In this document: positions 18,299 to 27,480 of the stretch, in pieces | Position numbering within the stretch: the stretch's first letter is position 1 | Layout: every line of letters starts with the position of its first letter | Origin: CAWCDJ01 sp963796675 | GTDB taxonomy: Bacteria; Acidobacteriota; Terriglobia; Bryobacterales; Bryobacteraceae | Direction of reading: 5' to 3' | Length of the DNA stretch: 64,000 bases | NCBI GenBank assembly: GCA_963796675.1 | Contig: CAWCMS010000008.1 | Location: forward strand, 434,001-498,000 | Translations under genes and position numbers: made by a program | Notes under the pieces: model-generated | Seen by the model: only the letters and a program-made list of their open reading frames with translations | The model's database searches: none | What the model was told of the DNA's origin: nothing

Positions 18299-20254
18299 TC
18301 AATGCCGCAGCATCAGGAATAGCACCAGCCCGATCGCGGCCACGGCCAGTACGCCAATCAGGACGATCAGCATGGTGGTGCTGATCGGCCCCTTGGGAAC
18401 CTGGGCCTGAGGCAGTTGCGGCGCGCCGGGAATTTGCGGAGCGGCCGGCATCTGCGGCTTGGGAGGCATTTGCGGCGCCTGCGGCATATGCGGCATGCCG
18501 GCGACCTGGGGCATGGGCGGGGCCTGAAATCCGGGCATCGCCATGCCGGCGGGCCCACCGCCGGGTCCGGCAGGTCCGGCGCCCGGCAGTCCCTGGGGCC
18601 TCGCCATCATGCGGGTATATTCGCTGGGACCTTGCGGCGCCTCCATACCGGTGGATTGCGGCGCGGCAAAGACGTTGGTCGCACCCGAAGAGGGGCTCCG
18701 GGAAGGCGGCGGAGGCGTGGGCGCCGAGGAGAAGAGCTGCGTATAGCCGCCTGGCTGCGCCTGCTGTTGTTGAGGAGGCGCCTGCTGCGGAGTTCCGTAG
18801 AACTGCGAGAACTCGCTCTGTGGCTGGCGTTCCGGCGTTCGCGGCGTCTCCGCGGGGCTCTGAAACATCTGCGTGAACGCTCCCTTTTGCGGAGGGGGCG
18901 GAGGTGGGACCGGCCAATCGTTCTGACCCGGCTCGGGCGGCGCCGGAGACGCGAACATCCGCGTAAACTCACCGGGCGCTGTTTTTCTGGGCGGCGGCTG
19001 CACCGGAGGCGGAGGCGGTGCTGCCGGCATTTGCGCGGTCGGCACTTCCTGACTGGGCGGCGCCCCCGCCTGGAACATCCTCGTAAACTCGCCGGGAGCC
19101 TGCGGCGGAGCGCTCGACGGCGGTGCGGAGGTCTGGAACATCCGCGTGAACTCACCGGGGGCCGATGCAGCCGGAGCCTGAGCGGGAGGCGGCGGCGGAG
19201 GTGTTTGCGGCATTTGCACGGTGGGCGCCGCCTGGGGAACCGGTGCCGGTGCCTCGAACATCCGCGTGAATTCACCGGGGGCCGACGCTGGCGGCGCGGG
19301 AGTTGGAGGCGACGGGGGCGGCTGCGGAATCTGTACCGTGGGCGCCGCTTGGGGGGCCGGAGCCGGGGCCTCGAACATCCGCGTGAATTCGCCGGGGGCC
19401 GATGCGGCCGGCGGCGCGGGAGTTGGAGGCGACGGGGGCGGCTGCGGAATCTGTACCGTGGGCGCCGCTTGGGGGGCCGGAGCCGGTGCCTCAAACATCC
19501 GCGTGAACTCGCCGGGCCCCGACGCTGGCGGCGCGGGAGCTGGAGGCAGCGGAGGCGGCTGCGGAATCTGTACGGTAGATGCGGTCGCCTCAGGAGCGGG
19601 TGCGGATGCCTGGAACATCCGCGTGAACTCACCGGGTCCTGATTGCGCCGGAGCCTGGGGTGGCGGCGTGGGAGGTACTTGCGGAATCTGCACGGTCGGC
19701 GCTTGAGCCGTGGACGCCTGCGGAACCGGCACCGCAGCCGCCGCCACTTCCGGAGCGGGCGCCGACGCCTGGAACATGCGCGTGAACTCGCCAGGTCCCG
19801 ACGGAGCTTGCGCGGGAGGTGCCCCCGCGCCGGGCTGGTACACCAAGGTAATGTCGCTCGGCTGAGGAGGCGGTGGCGGCTCCGGAGCCTTCGCCGCGGG
19901 CGCCTGCGCCGGCGAAAAATCCGGCACCTTCCACATGCCGACGCGCGTGAACTTCTGCGGACCCTTATCCTGATGCGGCTCCTGGTCCTTGATCCACGCC
20001 GCCAGGTGCTGGTACGGCGGCGCAACGGTCACGACGAACTGATTTCCCTCGTATTCCCCGTACTCCACGATGTTCGCCTGCGCCGCCGGCGGGATCGCCC
20101 GCAGCCGCGCCAGGAGCGCTTCATTCTCCGGCGTCCGGCCACCCACCAGGAAGTGGACGGACACCTCGCGACCTGCCGCCGTTCGCGCGCGAAAACTCTG
20201 TGTCACGCCGCCGGGAATTTCATCGAATAGTTCGTACCGCTGCGAACCCGCCAT
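18299..20254 (-). CDS. Tail-anchored protein with kinase-N-lobe-like domain and about 12 EFTRMF-type repeats
   Basis: The product is 651 residues. Residues 1-90 resemble only the N-lobe of a Ser/Thr kinase (YELFDEIPGG loop, VSVHFL strand, ANIVEYGEYEGNQFVVTV, LAAWI) and there is no catalytic lobe. Residues about 100-560 are Pro/Ala-rich linker with a recurring motif: eight copies of PGEFTRMF followed by decayed forms (KGAFTQMF, QSEFSQFY, GGYTQLF, PSEYTRMM) towards the C terminus. The end is a Gly/Pro/Met-rich stretch and one C-terminal membrane helix (MLIVLIGVLAVAAIGLVLF) with no signal peptide, so the body should face the cytoplasm. It lies between two tssK genes on the opposite strand. The function is unknown. 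Multivalent binding by a short linear motif near the T6SS membrane complex is inference. Confidence 0.8.
   Translation of the reverse strand: MAGSQRYELFDEIPGGVTQSFRARTAAGREVSVHFLVGGRTPENEALLARLRAIPPAAQANIVEYGEYEGNQFVVTVAPPYQHLAAWIKDQEPHQDKGPQKFTRVGMWKVPDFSPAQAPAAKAPEPPPPPQPSDITLVYQPGAGAPPAQAPSGPGEFTRMFQASAPAPEVAAAAVPVPQASTAQAPTVQIPQVPPTPPPQAPAQSGPGEFTRMFQASAPAPEATASTVQIPQPPPLPPAPAPPASGPGEFTRMFEAPAPAPQAAPTVQIPQPPPSPPTPAPPAASAPGEFTRMFEAPAPAPQAAPTVQIPQPPPSPPTPAPPASAPGEFTRMFEAPAPVPQAAPTVQMPQTPPPPPPAQAPAASAPGEFTRMFQTSAPPSSAPPQAPGEFTRMFQAGAPPSQEVPTAQMPAAPPPPPVQPPPRKTAPGEFTRMFASPAPPEPGQNDWPVPPPPPPQKGAFTQMFQSPAETPRTPERQPQSEFSQFYGTPQQAPPQQQQAQPGGYTQLFSSAPTPPPPSRSPSSGATNVFAAPQSTGMEAPQGPSEYTRMMARPQGLPGAGPAGPGGGPAGMAMPGFQAPPMPQVAGMPHMPQAPQMPPKPQMPAAPQIPGAPQLPQAQVPKGPISTTMLIVLIGVLAVAAIGLVLFLMLRH
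19201..19560. repeat. In-gene tandem DNA repeat, about 120-bp period
   Basis: The blocks starting at 19321 and 19441 begin with the same sequence (GCTGCGGAATCTGTACCG) and are nearly identical over 120 bases. The block from about 19201 is a more diverged copy. Each unit encodes one PGEFTRMF-linker repeat of about 40 residues. The near identity indicates recent expansion, or collapse and expansion during assembly. Confidence 0.75.
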
Positions 20255-20346
20255 AGAAGTAGACCCGCCTGTCTGTCACATAGTACCGCGACCGCCGGGA
20301 GATGAGCCCGATCCTTTCGCCTATGCTACAGTATGCCCACGGGACT

Positions 20347-21684
20347 ATGAAGTTGCTTTCGCGCGTCGTCTGGTCGGAAGGCATGCACCTGGGGCCTCAT
20401 CACTTCCAGGTGCAGAACCGCTATTTTGAGGATTCCATCCAGTTCGCGACGTCTTCACTGTGGTTTGCCGCGTATGGCCTGACGGGACTCGACCTCGATA
20501 TAGAGGCGCTTCAGAACGGCACCGTCGCTCTGCTCCACGCGCGCGGGGTATTCCGCGACGGGCTGGCCTTCAATATGCCCGAAAGCGACGCGCTCCCCGG
20601 GCCGAGGGCGGTGGCCGACCTGTTCCCTCCCACTCGCGACGGCGTCACGGTTCTGCTCGGCATCCCGCCGCGCAAGCCGAACGGGTTCAACTGCGCACTC
20701 GAGAACGGCGTCGATGCCCGCTATACCGCCGAAGCCCGCACGCTGCATGACGAAAATACCGGCGGCGACGAGCGTCCGGTGCGGATCGGACGGAAGAACC
20801 TGCGGCTGCTGTTCGATACCGAGCCCACAGGCGACCTGACGACCCTGCCGCTCGCGCGCGTCATCCGCGACGGCGCCGGCCACTTCGTCTACGACCACAC
20901 TTTCGTGCCCCCGGTCCTGAGCATCTCCGCCAGCCAGCGGCTGATGAGCATGGTGCAGCGGCTGATCGAGATTCTGGACGAAAAGAGCATCAATATCAAT
21001 CGCGGCGCCGGCAGCGGACGGGCCGAATTCGCAACGCGCGAAATCGCCAACTTCTGGCTGCTGCACGCCGTCAATGCCGCGCTTCCCATGCTGCGACACC
21101 AGTTGGTAGCCAAGCGCGGGCATCCGGAAGACTTGTTTGCGGAACTCTCGCGGCTGGCGGGCGCGCTCTGCACCTTCGCGCTCGATTCGCACCCCCGCGA
21201 CCTGCCTCTCTACGATCACGAAAACCTCAGCGAAGCGTTCGAGAAACTCGACCGCCACATCCGCGCGCACCTGGAGACCATCGTCCCTACCAATTGCATC
21301 TCCATCGCGCTCGAACCGGCGGGCGATTATTTCTACGAAGGCGAGATCACGGACGCCCGCGTGATGGGGCGCGCGCGCTGGGTGTTCGCGATTCATTCCG
21401 AAATCGGCGAGGCCGAGCTCATGACCCGGACCCCACAGCTCGTCAAAGTCTGCACGCCGCCGTTTGTGCGGGAGCTGGTGAAGCGCGCACTCCCCGGCAT
21501 GGGCCTGACCCACCTGCCGGTGCCGCCGCAAGCGATCGCCGTCCGCCCGGAGGTGCAGTACTTCGGTATCAGCCGCAGCGGCCCGTGCTGGGACCACATG
21601 TCGAAAACGCGCCGCGTCGGCGTTTATGTTCCGGGTGAGTTTCCCAACCCCGAGGTGGAAATTCTGGTTGTGCTGGAAAGCTGA
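20347..21684 (+). CDS. tssK: Type VI secretion baseplate subunit TssK (copy 2)
   Basis: From ATG 20347 the product is 445 residues. It starts with the classic TssK beginning KLLSRVVWSEGMHLGPHHFQ. Later landmarks are IGRKNLRLLFDTE, LPLARVIRDG, FWLLHAVNAALPMLRH, HPRDLPLYDHENLSEAF, LMTRTPQLVKV and the C-terminal VPGEFPNPEVEILVVLE. In-frame ATGs at 20302 and 20326 would add unusual residues. It is followed two bases later by tssL, then tssM and the kinase, so this is the TssK that travels with the membrane-complex genes. It is divergent from the repetitive tail-anchored protein. Confidence 0.95.
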   Translation: MKLLSRVVWSEGMHLGPHHFQVQNRYFEDSIQFATSSLWFAAYGLTGLDLDIEALQNGTVALLHARGVFRDGLAFNMPESDALPGPRAVADLFPPTRDGVTVLLGIPPRKPNGFNCALENGVDARYTAEARTLHDENTGGDERPVRIGRKNLRLLFDTEPTGDLTTLPLARVIRDGAGHFVYDHTFVPPVLSISASQRLMSMVQRLIEILDEKSININRGAGSGRAEFATREIANFWLLHAVNAALPMLRHQLVAKRGHPEDLFAELSRLAGALCTFALDSHPRDLPLYDHENLSEAFEKLDRHIRAHLETIVPTNCISIALEPAGDYFYEGEITDARVMGRARWVFAIHSEIGEAELMTRTPQLVKVCTPPFVRELVKRALPGMGLTHLPVPPQAIAVRPEVQYFGISRSGPCWDHMSKTRRVGVYVPGEFPNPEVEILVVLES

Positions 21685-21686
21685 TC

Positions 21687-22391
21687 ATGTCTCCTCAAGG
21701 TAATGTGCGACGGGCCGACAACTTGGCCCTCATCTATCAGGAAGTTCTCACCGCTATCGAAAGGCTGCGCGGCAACCGCCAAGGCGTGACCAACGCGGAG
21801 TCCTTTCGGCATCACACGCGCGAGGCGCTCAAGACGGCCGCCAACCAGGCGCTGGCCGCGGGCTATAACGCCGATTACGTCAAGTACGCAACGTTTGTAG
21901 CCGTAGCGTTCCTCGACGAATCGGTATTGAATTCCCAGAATCCGATCTTCGGCGACTGGCTGCGCAAGCCGCTGCAGGAAGAACTCTTCGGGACTCACAT
22001 CGCGGGCGAAGTGGTCTTTCAGAACCTCGACCAGTTGATGAGCGCGAGCGATTCGCAGGACCTGGCCGATCTCCTCGAGGTCTATCACCTGTGCCTGCTG
22101 CTCGGCTTCGGCGGGCGCTATAGCGTGGGCAACCGCGGCGAACTGGCACACCGTGTCGACCAGATATCGGAGAAGATCCGCCGAATCCGCGGCGTCGTCG
22201 GACCGCTTTCGCCCGCCTGGCAACTTCCCCAGGAGACGGTCCGCACCATGACCGACCCGTGGGTCAAGCGATTCGGAATCCTGGCGATCGTCGCGGCGGT
22301 GCTGATGATCATTCTGTTCGTGGGTTATAAAGTGAGCCTGAATTCCGGCGTGTCCGACGTCAGGGCCGTCGGCGGTGCTTTGAAGGGTTAG
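21687..22391 (+). CDS. tssL: Type VI secretion membrane protein TssL (DotU/IcmH family)
   Basis: The product is 234 residues: a cytoplasmic helical DotU domain (YVKYATFVAVAFLDESVLNS, LADLLEVYHLCLLLGFGGRY) and a single C-terminal membrane helix (GILAIVAAVLMIILFVGYKV). TssL anchors the T6SS in the inner membrane together with TssM. There is no OmpA-like peptidoglycan-binding extension. The gene is tightly packed between tssK and tssM. Confidence 0.95.
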   Translation: MSPQGNVRRADNLALIYQEVLTAIERLRGNRQGVTNAESFRHHTREALKTAANQALAAGYNADYVKYATFVAVAFLDESVLNSQNPIFGDWLRKPLQEELFGTHIAGEVVFQNLDQLMSASDSQDLADLLEVYHLCLLLGFGGRYSVGNRGELAHRVDQISEKIRRIRGVVGPLSPAWQLPQETVRTMTDPWVKRFGILAIVAAVLMIILFVGYKVSLNSGVSDVRAVGGALKG

Positions 22392-22400
22392 GTGGGGGCG

Positions 22401-25400
22401 ATGACGATCTACATCATTCTTGCAGTGGTAGTGCTCGCGCTCATCGGCCTCATCGTGCTGCTGGTGGTGCGCCAGAAGAAGGCCAAGGCGGCAGCCGCGG
22501 CGGCTTCGTCGGAGCCGGTGGGCAGCGATGAAATCTCCATGCTGATCCGCGGCGCCGAGGCGAAGCTCGCGGCTGCGAAGATCGAAAACGGAGCCCGGGT
22601 GGGCAACCTGCCGGCGCTGCTGCTGGTGGGCGAACCGGGCAGCACCAAGACCAGCGTAATGCTCCACTCCGGCATCGAAGCCGAACTGCTGGCCGGGCAG
22701 GTCTATCAGAACAACGACGTCGCTCCGACGCGCAGCGCCAACATTTGGTTTGCACGGCGGACGCTGTTCATCGAAGCGGGCGGCGCCCTGCTGACCGATC
22801 CCGGCCAGTGGCACACGTTGGTGAAGCGGCTGCAGCCGCGCGGCTCGGTGGTATCGCGCGGGGAGCTGGCGCCTCGCGCCGCGGTGGTCTTCTACGATTG
22901 CGAAAACTTCGCACGCCAGGGCGCGCAGGAGGCCGCTTCCGCTTCCGCGCGAAATCTGCGCGCGCGGCTGGGCGAGATCTCGCAGGCGCTCGGCATCAAT
23001 CTGCCGGTCTACGTGCTGTTCACCCGCATCGACCGGCTGCCGTTCTGCCTGGAGTACATACGCAACCTGGGCAATGAAGAGGCGATGCAGGTGCTCGGCG
23101 TGACGCTGCCGATGGTGGCGCAGCGCGCGGAGGGCGTCTATGGCGAGCAGGAGACGGCGCGGCTTTCCGACAATTTCGAGCGGCTCTTCCGCTCTCTGGC
23201 CGATTCGCGCCCCCCGTTTCTGGCGCGCGAAACCGATGCGTCGAAGCTGCCCGCGGCCTACGAGTTTCCCCGCGAATTCCGCAAGCTGCGTCCGGTGGTG
23301 GTGCAGTTCCTGGTGGACCTGTGCCGGCCGAGCCAGTTGAGCACCGGCCCGTTCCTGCGCGGCTTCTACTTCACCGGCGTGCGGCCCGTGATCGTCAACG
23401 AAAGCGCTCCGGTGGCCGCGGCCGCCGCCCAGCCGCAGTCGGCGTACGACGCGCCCCCGGGGGCGACCGGTATCTTCACCGCCGGAGCGCGCGCGCAGGC
23501 GCAGCGGCAGGCGCCCATGCCGGCATCGACAGGCGGCCGCAAGATGCCGCAGTGGGTCTTCCTCACGCACCTGTTCAACGACATCCTGCTGGCCGATAAA
23601 TCCGCCATGGGTGCGAGCGGCGCGAGCGTCAAGACCAGTTCGGCGCGGCGCATTCTGTTCCTCGCGCTGGCCTCGCTGTGCCTGGTGGCCTCGGTGCTGT
23701 TCACGGTATCGTTCTTCAAGAACCGCGGCCTCGAAGCGCAGGTGCGCGATGCCGCGCAGAGCATTTCCACGGCGCCGCCGCCAGCCGCAGACGTGGCCTC
23801 GATCGGCGATTTGCAGAAGCTCGAGACCTTGCGCCAGGCCTATGAGCGGCTGGCCAGCTACCACCGCAACGGCGGTCCGCTCGGCTATCGCTGGGGCCTG
23901 TTCACCGGCGAAGATCTCTATCCCGAAGCGCGGCGCATCTACTTCGCGCGTTTCCAGCAGTTGCTGTTGCTGCCGACGCAGCGGGCCATGGTGCCATTCC
24001 TCAATGGTCTGCCGGCCAAGCCCGGTCCCGACTACGGCCCGACTTACGACACCCTGAAAGCCTACCTGATCACCACCGCGAACCACGACAAGAGCACGCG
24101 CGAATTTCTGCCGCCGGTGCTGATGAAATGGTGGAAGAACGACCGCACGGTGGACGATCCGCGCTCGCTGTTGGCCCAGAAGCAGTTCGATTTCTACGCC
24201 GGTGAGTTGAAGGACGAAAATCCATTCTCGAGCGTGAACGACGGCGCCGCGATCGTACACGCCCGCGTGTATCTCTCACAGTTCGCGGGTGTCGACCGCG
24301 TCTACGCCTTCATGCTTTCGGAAGCCGCGAAGAACAATCCGCCGATCGATTTCAACCGGCAGTTCGTGGATTCCGCGAAGATCGTGCTGGAGCCGCACGT
24401 CGTCCCCGGCGCATTTTCGAAGGGCGGATGGGCGTTCATGAAGGACGCGATCCCGCATGCCGACCGTTATTTCAGCGGCGAAGAGTGGGTGCTCGGCAAG
24501 CAGCAGGGCGCCGATCTGGATCGCGCAGCGCTGGCCCAGGAGATCCGCACCCGCTACAACAAGGATTTCACGGACCAGTGGCGGACCTACATCAAGCAGG
24601 CCTCCGTGCAGCGCTATACCGGAATCCCGGACGCCGCCGCGAAGCTGAGCGTGACCGCTTCGGCGCAATCGCCTCTGCTGGCCCTGCTGTGCGTGGCTTC
24701 GGAGAACACCGCGGTAGATGATCCGACGGTGGCGGCCGTGTTCCAGCCGGAGCAGACCGTGGTTCCCGCCGGGTGCTCGGCCAAGTACAACGCGCCTTCG
24801 AACCAGGCTTATATGGCGTCGCTGCTCGGGCTGCAGGCATCGCTCGAAAGCGTGGCGCAGTTGCCGAACCCCGACGATAACGCCACCGCTCCGACCCGCA
24901 CCCAGGCCATGCAGGCGCATCTCGCCGCCCGCCAGATGGCGCAGGCCTTCCGCGCCGATTCGGACCTGGGAGCGCCCACGCAGAAGCTGCTCGAAGACCC
25001 CATCACGAACGCCGAGGGCGTGCTGAAGGGCCTGGGCCCGGCCGATCTCAACAAGAAGGGCAAGGACGCCTGCTCGCAGCTGCGGCCCATCCTGAGCAAG
25101 TTCCCCTTCAATCCGAAGTCGCAGACCGACGCCACCGTGCAGGACGTCAACATGATCTTCGCGCCCAAGCAGGGCGCCATCTGGCAGTTCTGGGAGACCA
25201 ACCTGCAAAAGCTGGCGTCGCGGCAGGGCGTGCCCGTACCCGGCGCGCCGATTCAGATCACGGCAGGGTTCCAGAACTACCTGGCCAAGGCGGCGGCATT
25301 CACCGACGCGGCCTATCCCAACGGAGCCGCCAATCCGCAGTTCAAGTACACGGTGCGCGGCGTGATCGGGCCGGACACCGAGCGCATCAGCGGCAACATC

Positions 25401-25751
25401 GACGGCCAGAATGTCGATTTTTCGGGCGCCAGCGCTCCAGCCAAGACGTTTACGTGGCCCGGAGCCAACCCCGGCACTCAGCTTTCGATCCGGCTCAAGG
25501 GCGGCAACGAGACTCTCTATCCTTCGTACCAGGGCCTGTGGTCGATCTTCCGCTTCGTGGGTGACGCGGACCGCCACACGGGATCCTCGGTCGAGATGGA
25601 TGCGCGCGCCGGCAAGGCCAACCAACTGGTGAGGAACCCGGCCAACAACCAGCCCGTGACCATCAAGCTCGAAATTAATGCCAATCCGCCGGTGTTCGAT
25701 AAGAGCTACTTTGCGGGTATGGGCTGCGTGGCGGAGGTCGCAAAACAGTGA
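22401..25751 (+). CDS. tssM: Type VI secretion membrane protein TssM (IcmF family)
   Basis: From ATG 22401 (after GGTGGGGG) the product is 1116 residues. A GTG at 22392 is a weaker alternative. The N-terminal membrane helix is at about 2-24. A nucleotide-binding-like loop GEPGSTKTS lies near 77-85, where the usual Gly before Lys is Thr. The cytoplasmic domain has VLFTRIDRLPF. A second membrane helix is at about 413-435 (RRILFLALASLCLVASVLF). A long periplasmic region with IcmF-related and TssM C-terminal domains ends in a beta-sandwich (FTWPGANPGTQLSIRLKGG, WSIFRFV). Many TssM have two N-terminal helices; only one is obvious here. The stop overlaps the kinase start (GTGA). Confidence 0.94.
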   Translation: MTIYIILAVVVLALIGLIVLLVVRQKKAKAAAAAASSEPVGSDEISMLIRGAEAKLAAAKIENGARVGNLPALLLVGEPGSTKTSVMLHSGIEAELLAGQVYQNNDVAPTRSANIWFARRTLFIEAGGALLTDPGQWHTLVKRLQPRGSVVSRGELAPRAAVVFYDCENFARQGAQEAASASARNLRARLGEISQALGINLPVYVLFTRIDRLPFCLEYIRNLGNEEAMQVLGVTLPMVAQRAEGVYGEQETARLSDNFERLFRSLADSRPPFLARETDASKLPAAYEFPREFRKLRPVVVQFLVDLCRPSQLSTGPFLRGFYFTGVRPVIVNESAPVAAAAAQPQSAYDAPPGATGIFTAGARAQAQRQAPMPASTGGRKMPQWVFLTHLFNDILLADKSAMGASGASVKTSSARRILFLALASLCLVASVLFTVSFFKNRGLEAQVRDAAQSISTAPPPAADVASIGDLQKLETLRQAYERLASYHRNGGPLGYRWGLFTGEDLYPEARRIYFARFQQLLLLPTQRAMVPFLNGLPAKPGPDYGPTYDTLKAYLITTANHDKSTREFLPPVLMKWWKNDRTVDDPRSLLAQKQFDFYAGELKDENPFSSVNDGAAIVHARVYLSQFAGVDRVYAFMLSEAAKNNPPIDFNRQFVDSAKIVLEPHVVPGAFSKGGWAFMKDAIPHADRYFSGEEWVLGKQQGADLDRAALAQEIRTRYNKDFTDQWRTYIKQASVQRYTGIPDAAAKLSVTASAQSPLLALLCVASENTAVDDPTVAAVFQPEQTVVPAGCSAKYNAPSNQAYMASLLGLQASLESVAQLPNPDDNATAPTRTQAMQAHLAARQMAQAFRADSDLGAPTQKLLEDPITNAEGVLKGLGPADLNKKGKDACSQLRPILSKFPFNPKSQTDATVQDVNMIFAPKQGAIWQFWETNLQKLASRQGVPVPGAPIQITAGFQNYLAKAAAFTDAAYPNGAANPQFKYTVRGVIGPDTERISGNIDGQNVDFSGASAPAKTFTWPGANPGTQLSIRLKGGNETLYPSYQGLWSIFRFVGDADRHTGSSVEMDARAGKANQLVRNPANNQPVTIKLEINANPPVFDKSYFAGMGCVAEVAKQ

Positions 25752-27421
25752 CCCAGCTTCCCGCGCGGATCGGCAAGTACGAACTGGAGGAATTTCTCGG
25801 CGGCGGCATGTCGGAGGTCTACCGCGCGCGCGACTTGGTCATCGGCCGCACCGTGGCGGTGAAGATCCTGACCGCCCAGGGCTGCGAGGATCAGGACGTG
25901 CGCGAGCGCTTCCTGGCAGAGGCCCGGATGGCCGGCAACGTCAGCCACGAGAATATTCTTTCGATCTACGATTTCGGCGAAGACGAGCAGAAGCGCCCGT
26001 TCATGGTGATGGAGTTCCTGCGTGGCGAGGACCTCCGGCACGCCATCGATAACAAACACCTGGGCGACCTGGCCTCGAAGCTGAAGGTCGCGCTGCAGGT
26101 GGCGCGCGCACTCGAATACATCCACACGCAGAAGATCGTTCATCGCGATATCAAGCCCGAGAACGTCCACATCAACTCGGCGGGCGTGGCGAAGCTGATG
26201 GATTTTGGCATTGCCAAGACGGAAGGGCTCTCGATGACGCGGGCGGGGTACGTGCTCGGCACGCCGTTTTACATGGCGCCCGAGCAGGTGACCGGCCGCA
26301 ACATCACTCCGCAGGTGGACGTTTACGCGTTCGGCATCCTGTTATTCGAGATGCTTTCCGGCACGAAACCGATTACCGGCGATACGGTGGAGCGCATCTT
26401 CTACTCCATCCTGAACGAGCCGCTAAACCTGGAGCCGCTGGCGAACGTCGGCGTGCCGCAGGGAGTTTGCGACCTGATCGCGCAGTGCACCGCCAAGGAA
26501 CCCGAACAGCGGCCACAGGGCTTCAGCCCGATCTGCGCCGATCTCGAACGCCTGCTTGCACTGCAGACCGCGCCGACCATGGCGGTTCCCGCGCCTGCGT
26601 TGGCAGCGCCTCCGCCCTCCGCGGGAATTCCCAAGTGGATGCTCGCGGCCGGCGTTTTGGTGCTGCTGTTGCTGGTAGCGGGTGGTGCCTTCCTCGCGCT
26701 GCGGCCAAATGAAGGCCACGCGGCCGGCGGTAACCCGGCTCCGAAAGGTCCGGAACTGGCTCGCACCATGCACACCACGACGGGCGATATGGTGCTGGTG
26801 CCGGCAGGCAATTTCCTATACGGAGAAAAGAAGGTAGAAGCGTCGTTGCCGGCGTTTTATATCGACCGCACCGAGGTCACGAACGCCGAGTACGCCTCCT
26901 TCTGCAAGGCCACCGGCTACAAGCTGCCCACGGACTTCCCGGCCGGTAAGCCGGGTTATCCCGTGGTGAATGTAACGATCGTCGACGCTCACGGCTACGC
27001 GAATTGGGCGGGCAAGCGGCTGCCGACTGCCAAGGAGTGGGAGAAGGCGGCGCGCGGCGAGGATGGCCGGATGTTTCCGTGGGGCGATGCGGCGGACGCG
27101 TCGAAAGCGAATGTCAATTCGGCCAATCCACTACCAGTCGGCGAGATGGCCGCCGGGGCGAGCCCTTACGGAGCGCTGCAAATGGTCGGCAACGTCTGGG
27201 AGTTTGTGGAGCAACTCAGCTCGCCCAGCCCGGAAGCTCTCCGTTACTTCCGGGAGAAACTGCGGCCGCCGCCCGGGGCAAACGAGCCGTGGTACTACAT
27301 TCGCGGCGAATCGTTCAACGAAAAAGAGCTCTTTCCGAGTGTGATTTGGGATTCGAGCGTTGTGCCCAGCCGCTGGAAAAACGCGAACATCGGATTCCGC
27401 TGCGTCATCGACGCGCATTAG
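25748..27421 (+). CDS. Membrane Ser/Thr protein kinase with C-terminal FGE-sulfatase-like domain (PpkA type)
   Basis: The product is 557 residues from GTG 25748, overlapping the tssM stop by four bases. The kinase domain (about 11-275) is complete: Gly loop GGGMSEVY, Lys39 in VAVK, HRDIKPEN with Asp134, DFG at 152-154 and APEQ. A membrane helix is at about 297-318 (WMLAAGVLVLLLLVAGGAFL). The external part (about 340-557) is a formylglycine-generating-enzyme-like domain (MVLVPAGNFLYG, FYIDRTEVTNAEYASFC, GKRLPTAKEWEKAARG, NVWEFVE, IGFRCV). The same general architecture occurs in T6SS PpkA kinases, which activate secretion through phosphorylation of FHA proteins. The partner FHA and phosphatase genes are not in the window. 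Confidence 0.93.
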   Translation: MTQLPARIGKYELEEFLGGGMSEVYRARDLVIGRTVAVKILTAQGCEDQDVRERFLAEARMAGNVSHENILSIYDFGEDEQKRPFMVMEFLRGEDLRHAIDNKHLGDLASKLKVALQVARALEYIHTQKIVHRDIKPENVHINSAGVAKLMDFGIAKTEGLSMTRAGYVLGTPFYMAPEQVTGRNITPQVDVYAFGILLFEMLSGTKPITGDTVERIFYSILNEPLNLEPLANVGVPQGVCDLIAQCTAKEPEQRPQGFSPICADLERLLALQTAPTMAVPAPALAAPPPSAGIPKWMLAAGVLVLLLLVAGGAFLALRPNEGHAAGGNPAPKGPELARTMHTTTGDMVLVPAGNFLYGEKKVEASLPAFYIDRTEVTNAEYASFCKATGYKLPTDFPAGKPGYPVVNVTIVDAHGYANWAGKRLPTAKEWEKAARGEDGRMFPWGDAADASKANVNSANPLPVGEMAAGASPYGALQMVGNVWEFVEQLSSPSPEALRYFREKLRPPPGANEPWYYIRGESFNEKELFPSVIWDSSVVPSRWKNANIGFRCVIDAH

Positions 27422-27437
27422 ACAAGAAGCCAGTTGA

Positions 27438-27455
27438 ATCGGGCTGAAGCCCGAT
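27438..27455. terminator. Hairpin between convergent genes
   Basis: ATCGGGC - TGAA - GCCCGAT forms a 7-bp stem and tetraloop between the kinase stop (27421) and the ribokinase stop (27481). There is no clear T tract, so termination is plausible but unproven. GGGCTGAAGCCC-type hairpins are common intergenic elements. Confidence 0.4.
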
Positions 27456-27480
27456 GCAGGCTGAAGGCCCGCCCCACTAT

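Noticed and set aside
21624..24260. Minus-strand open frame of 878 codons
   Set aside because: It is antisense to tssK, tssL and tssM, which are unambiguous. His/Arg/Gln-rich translation.
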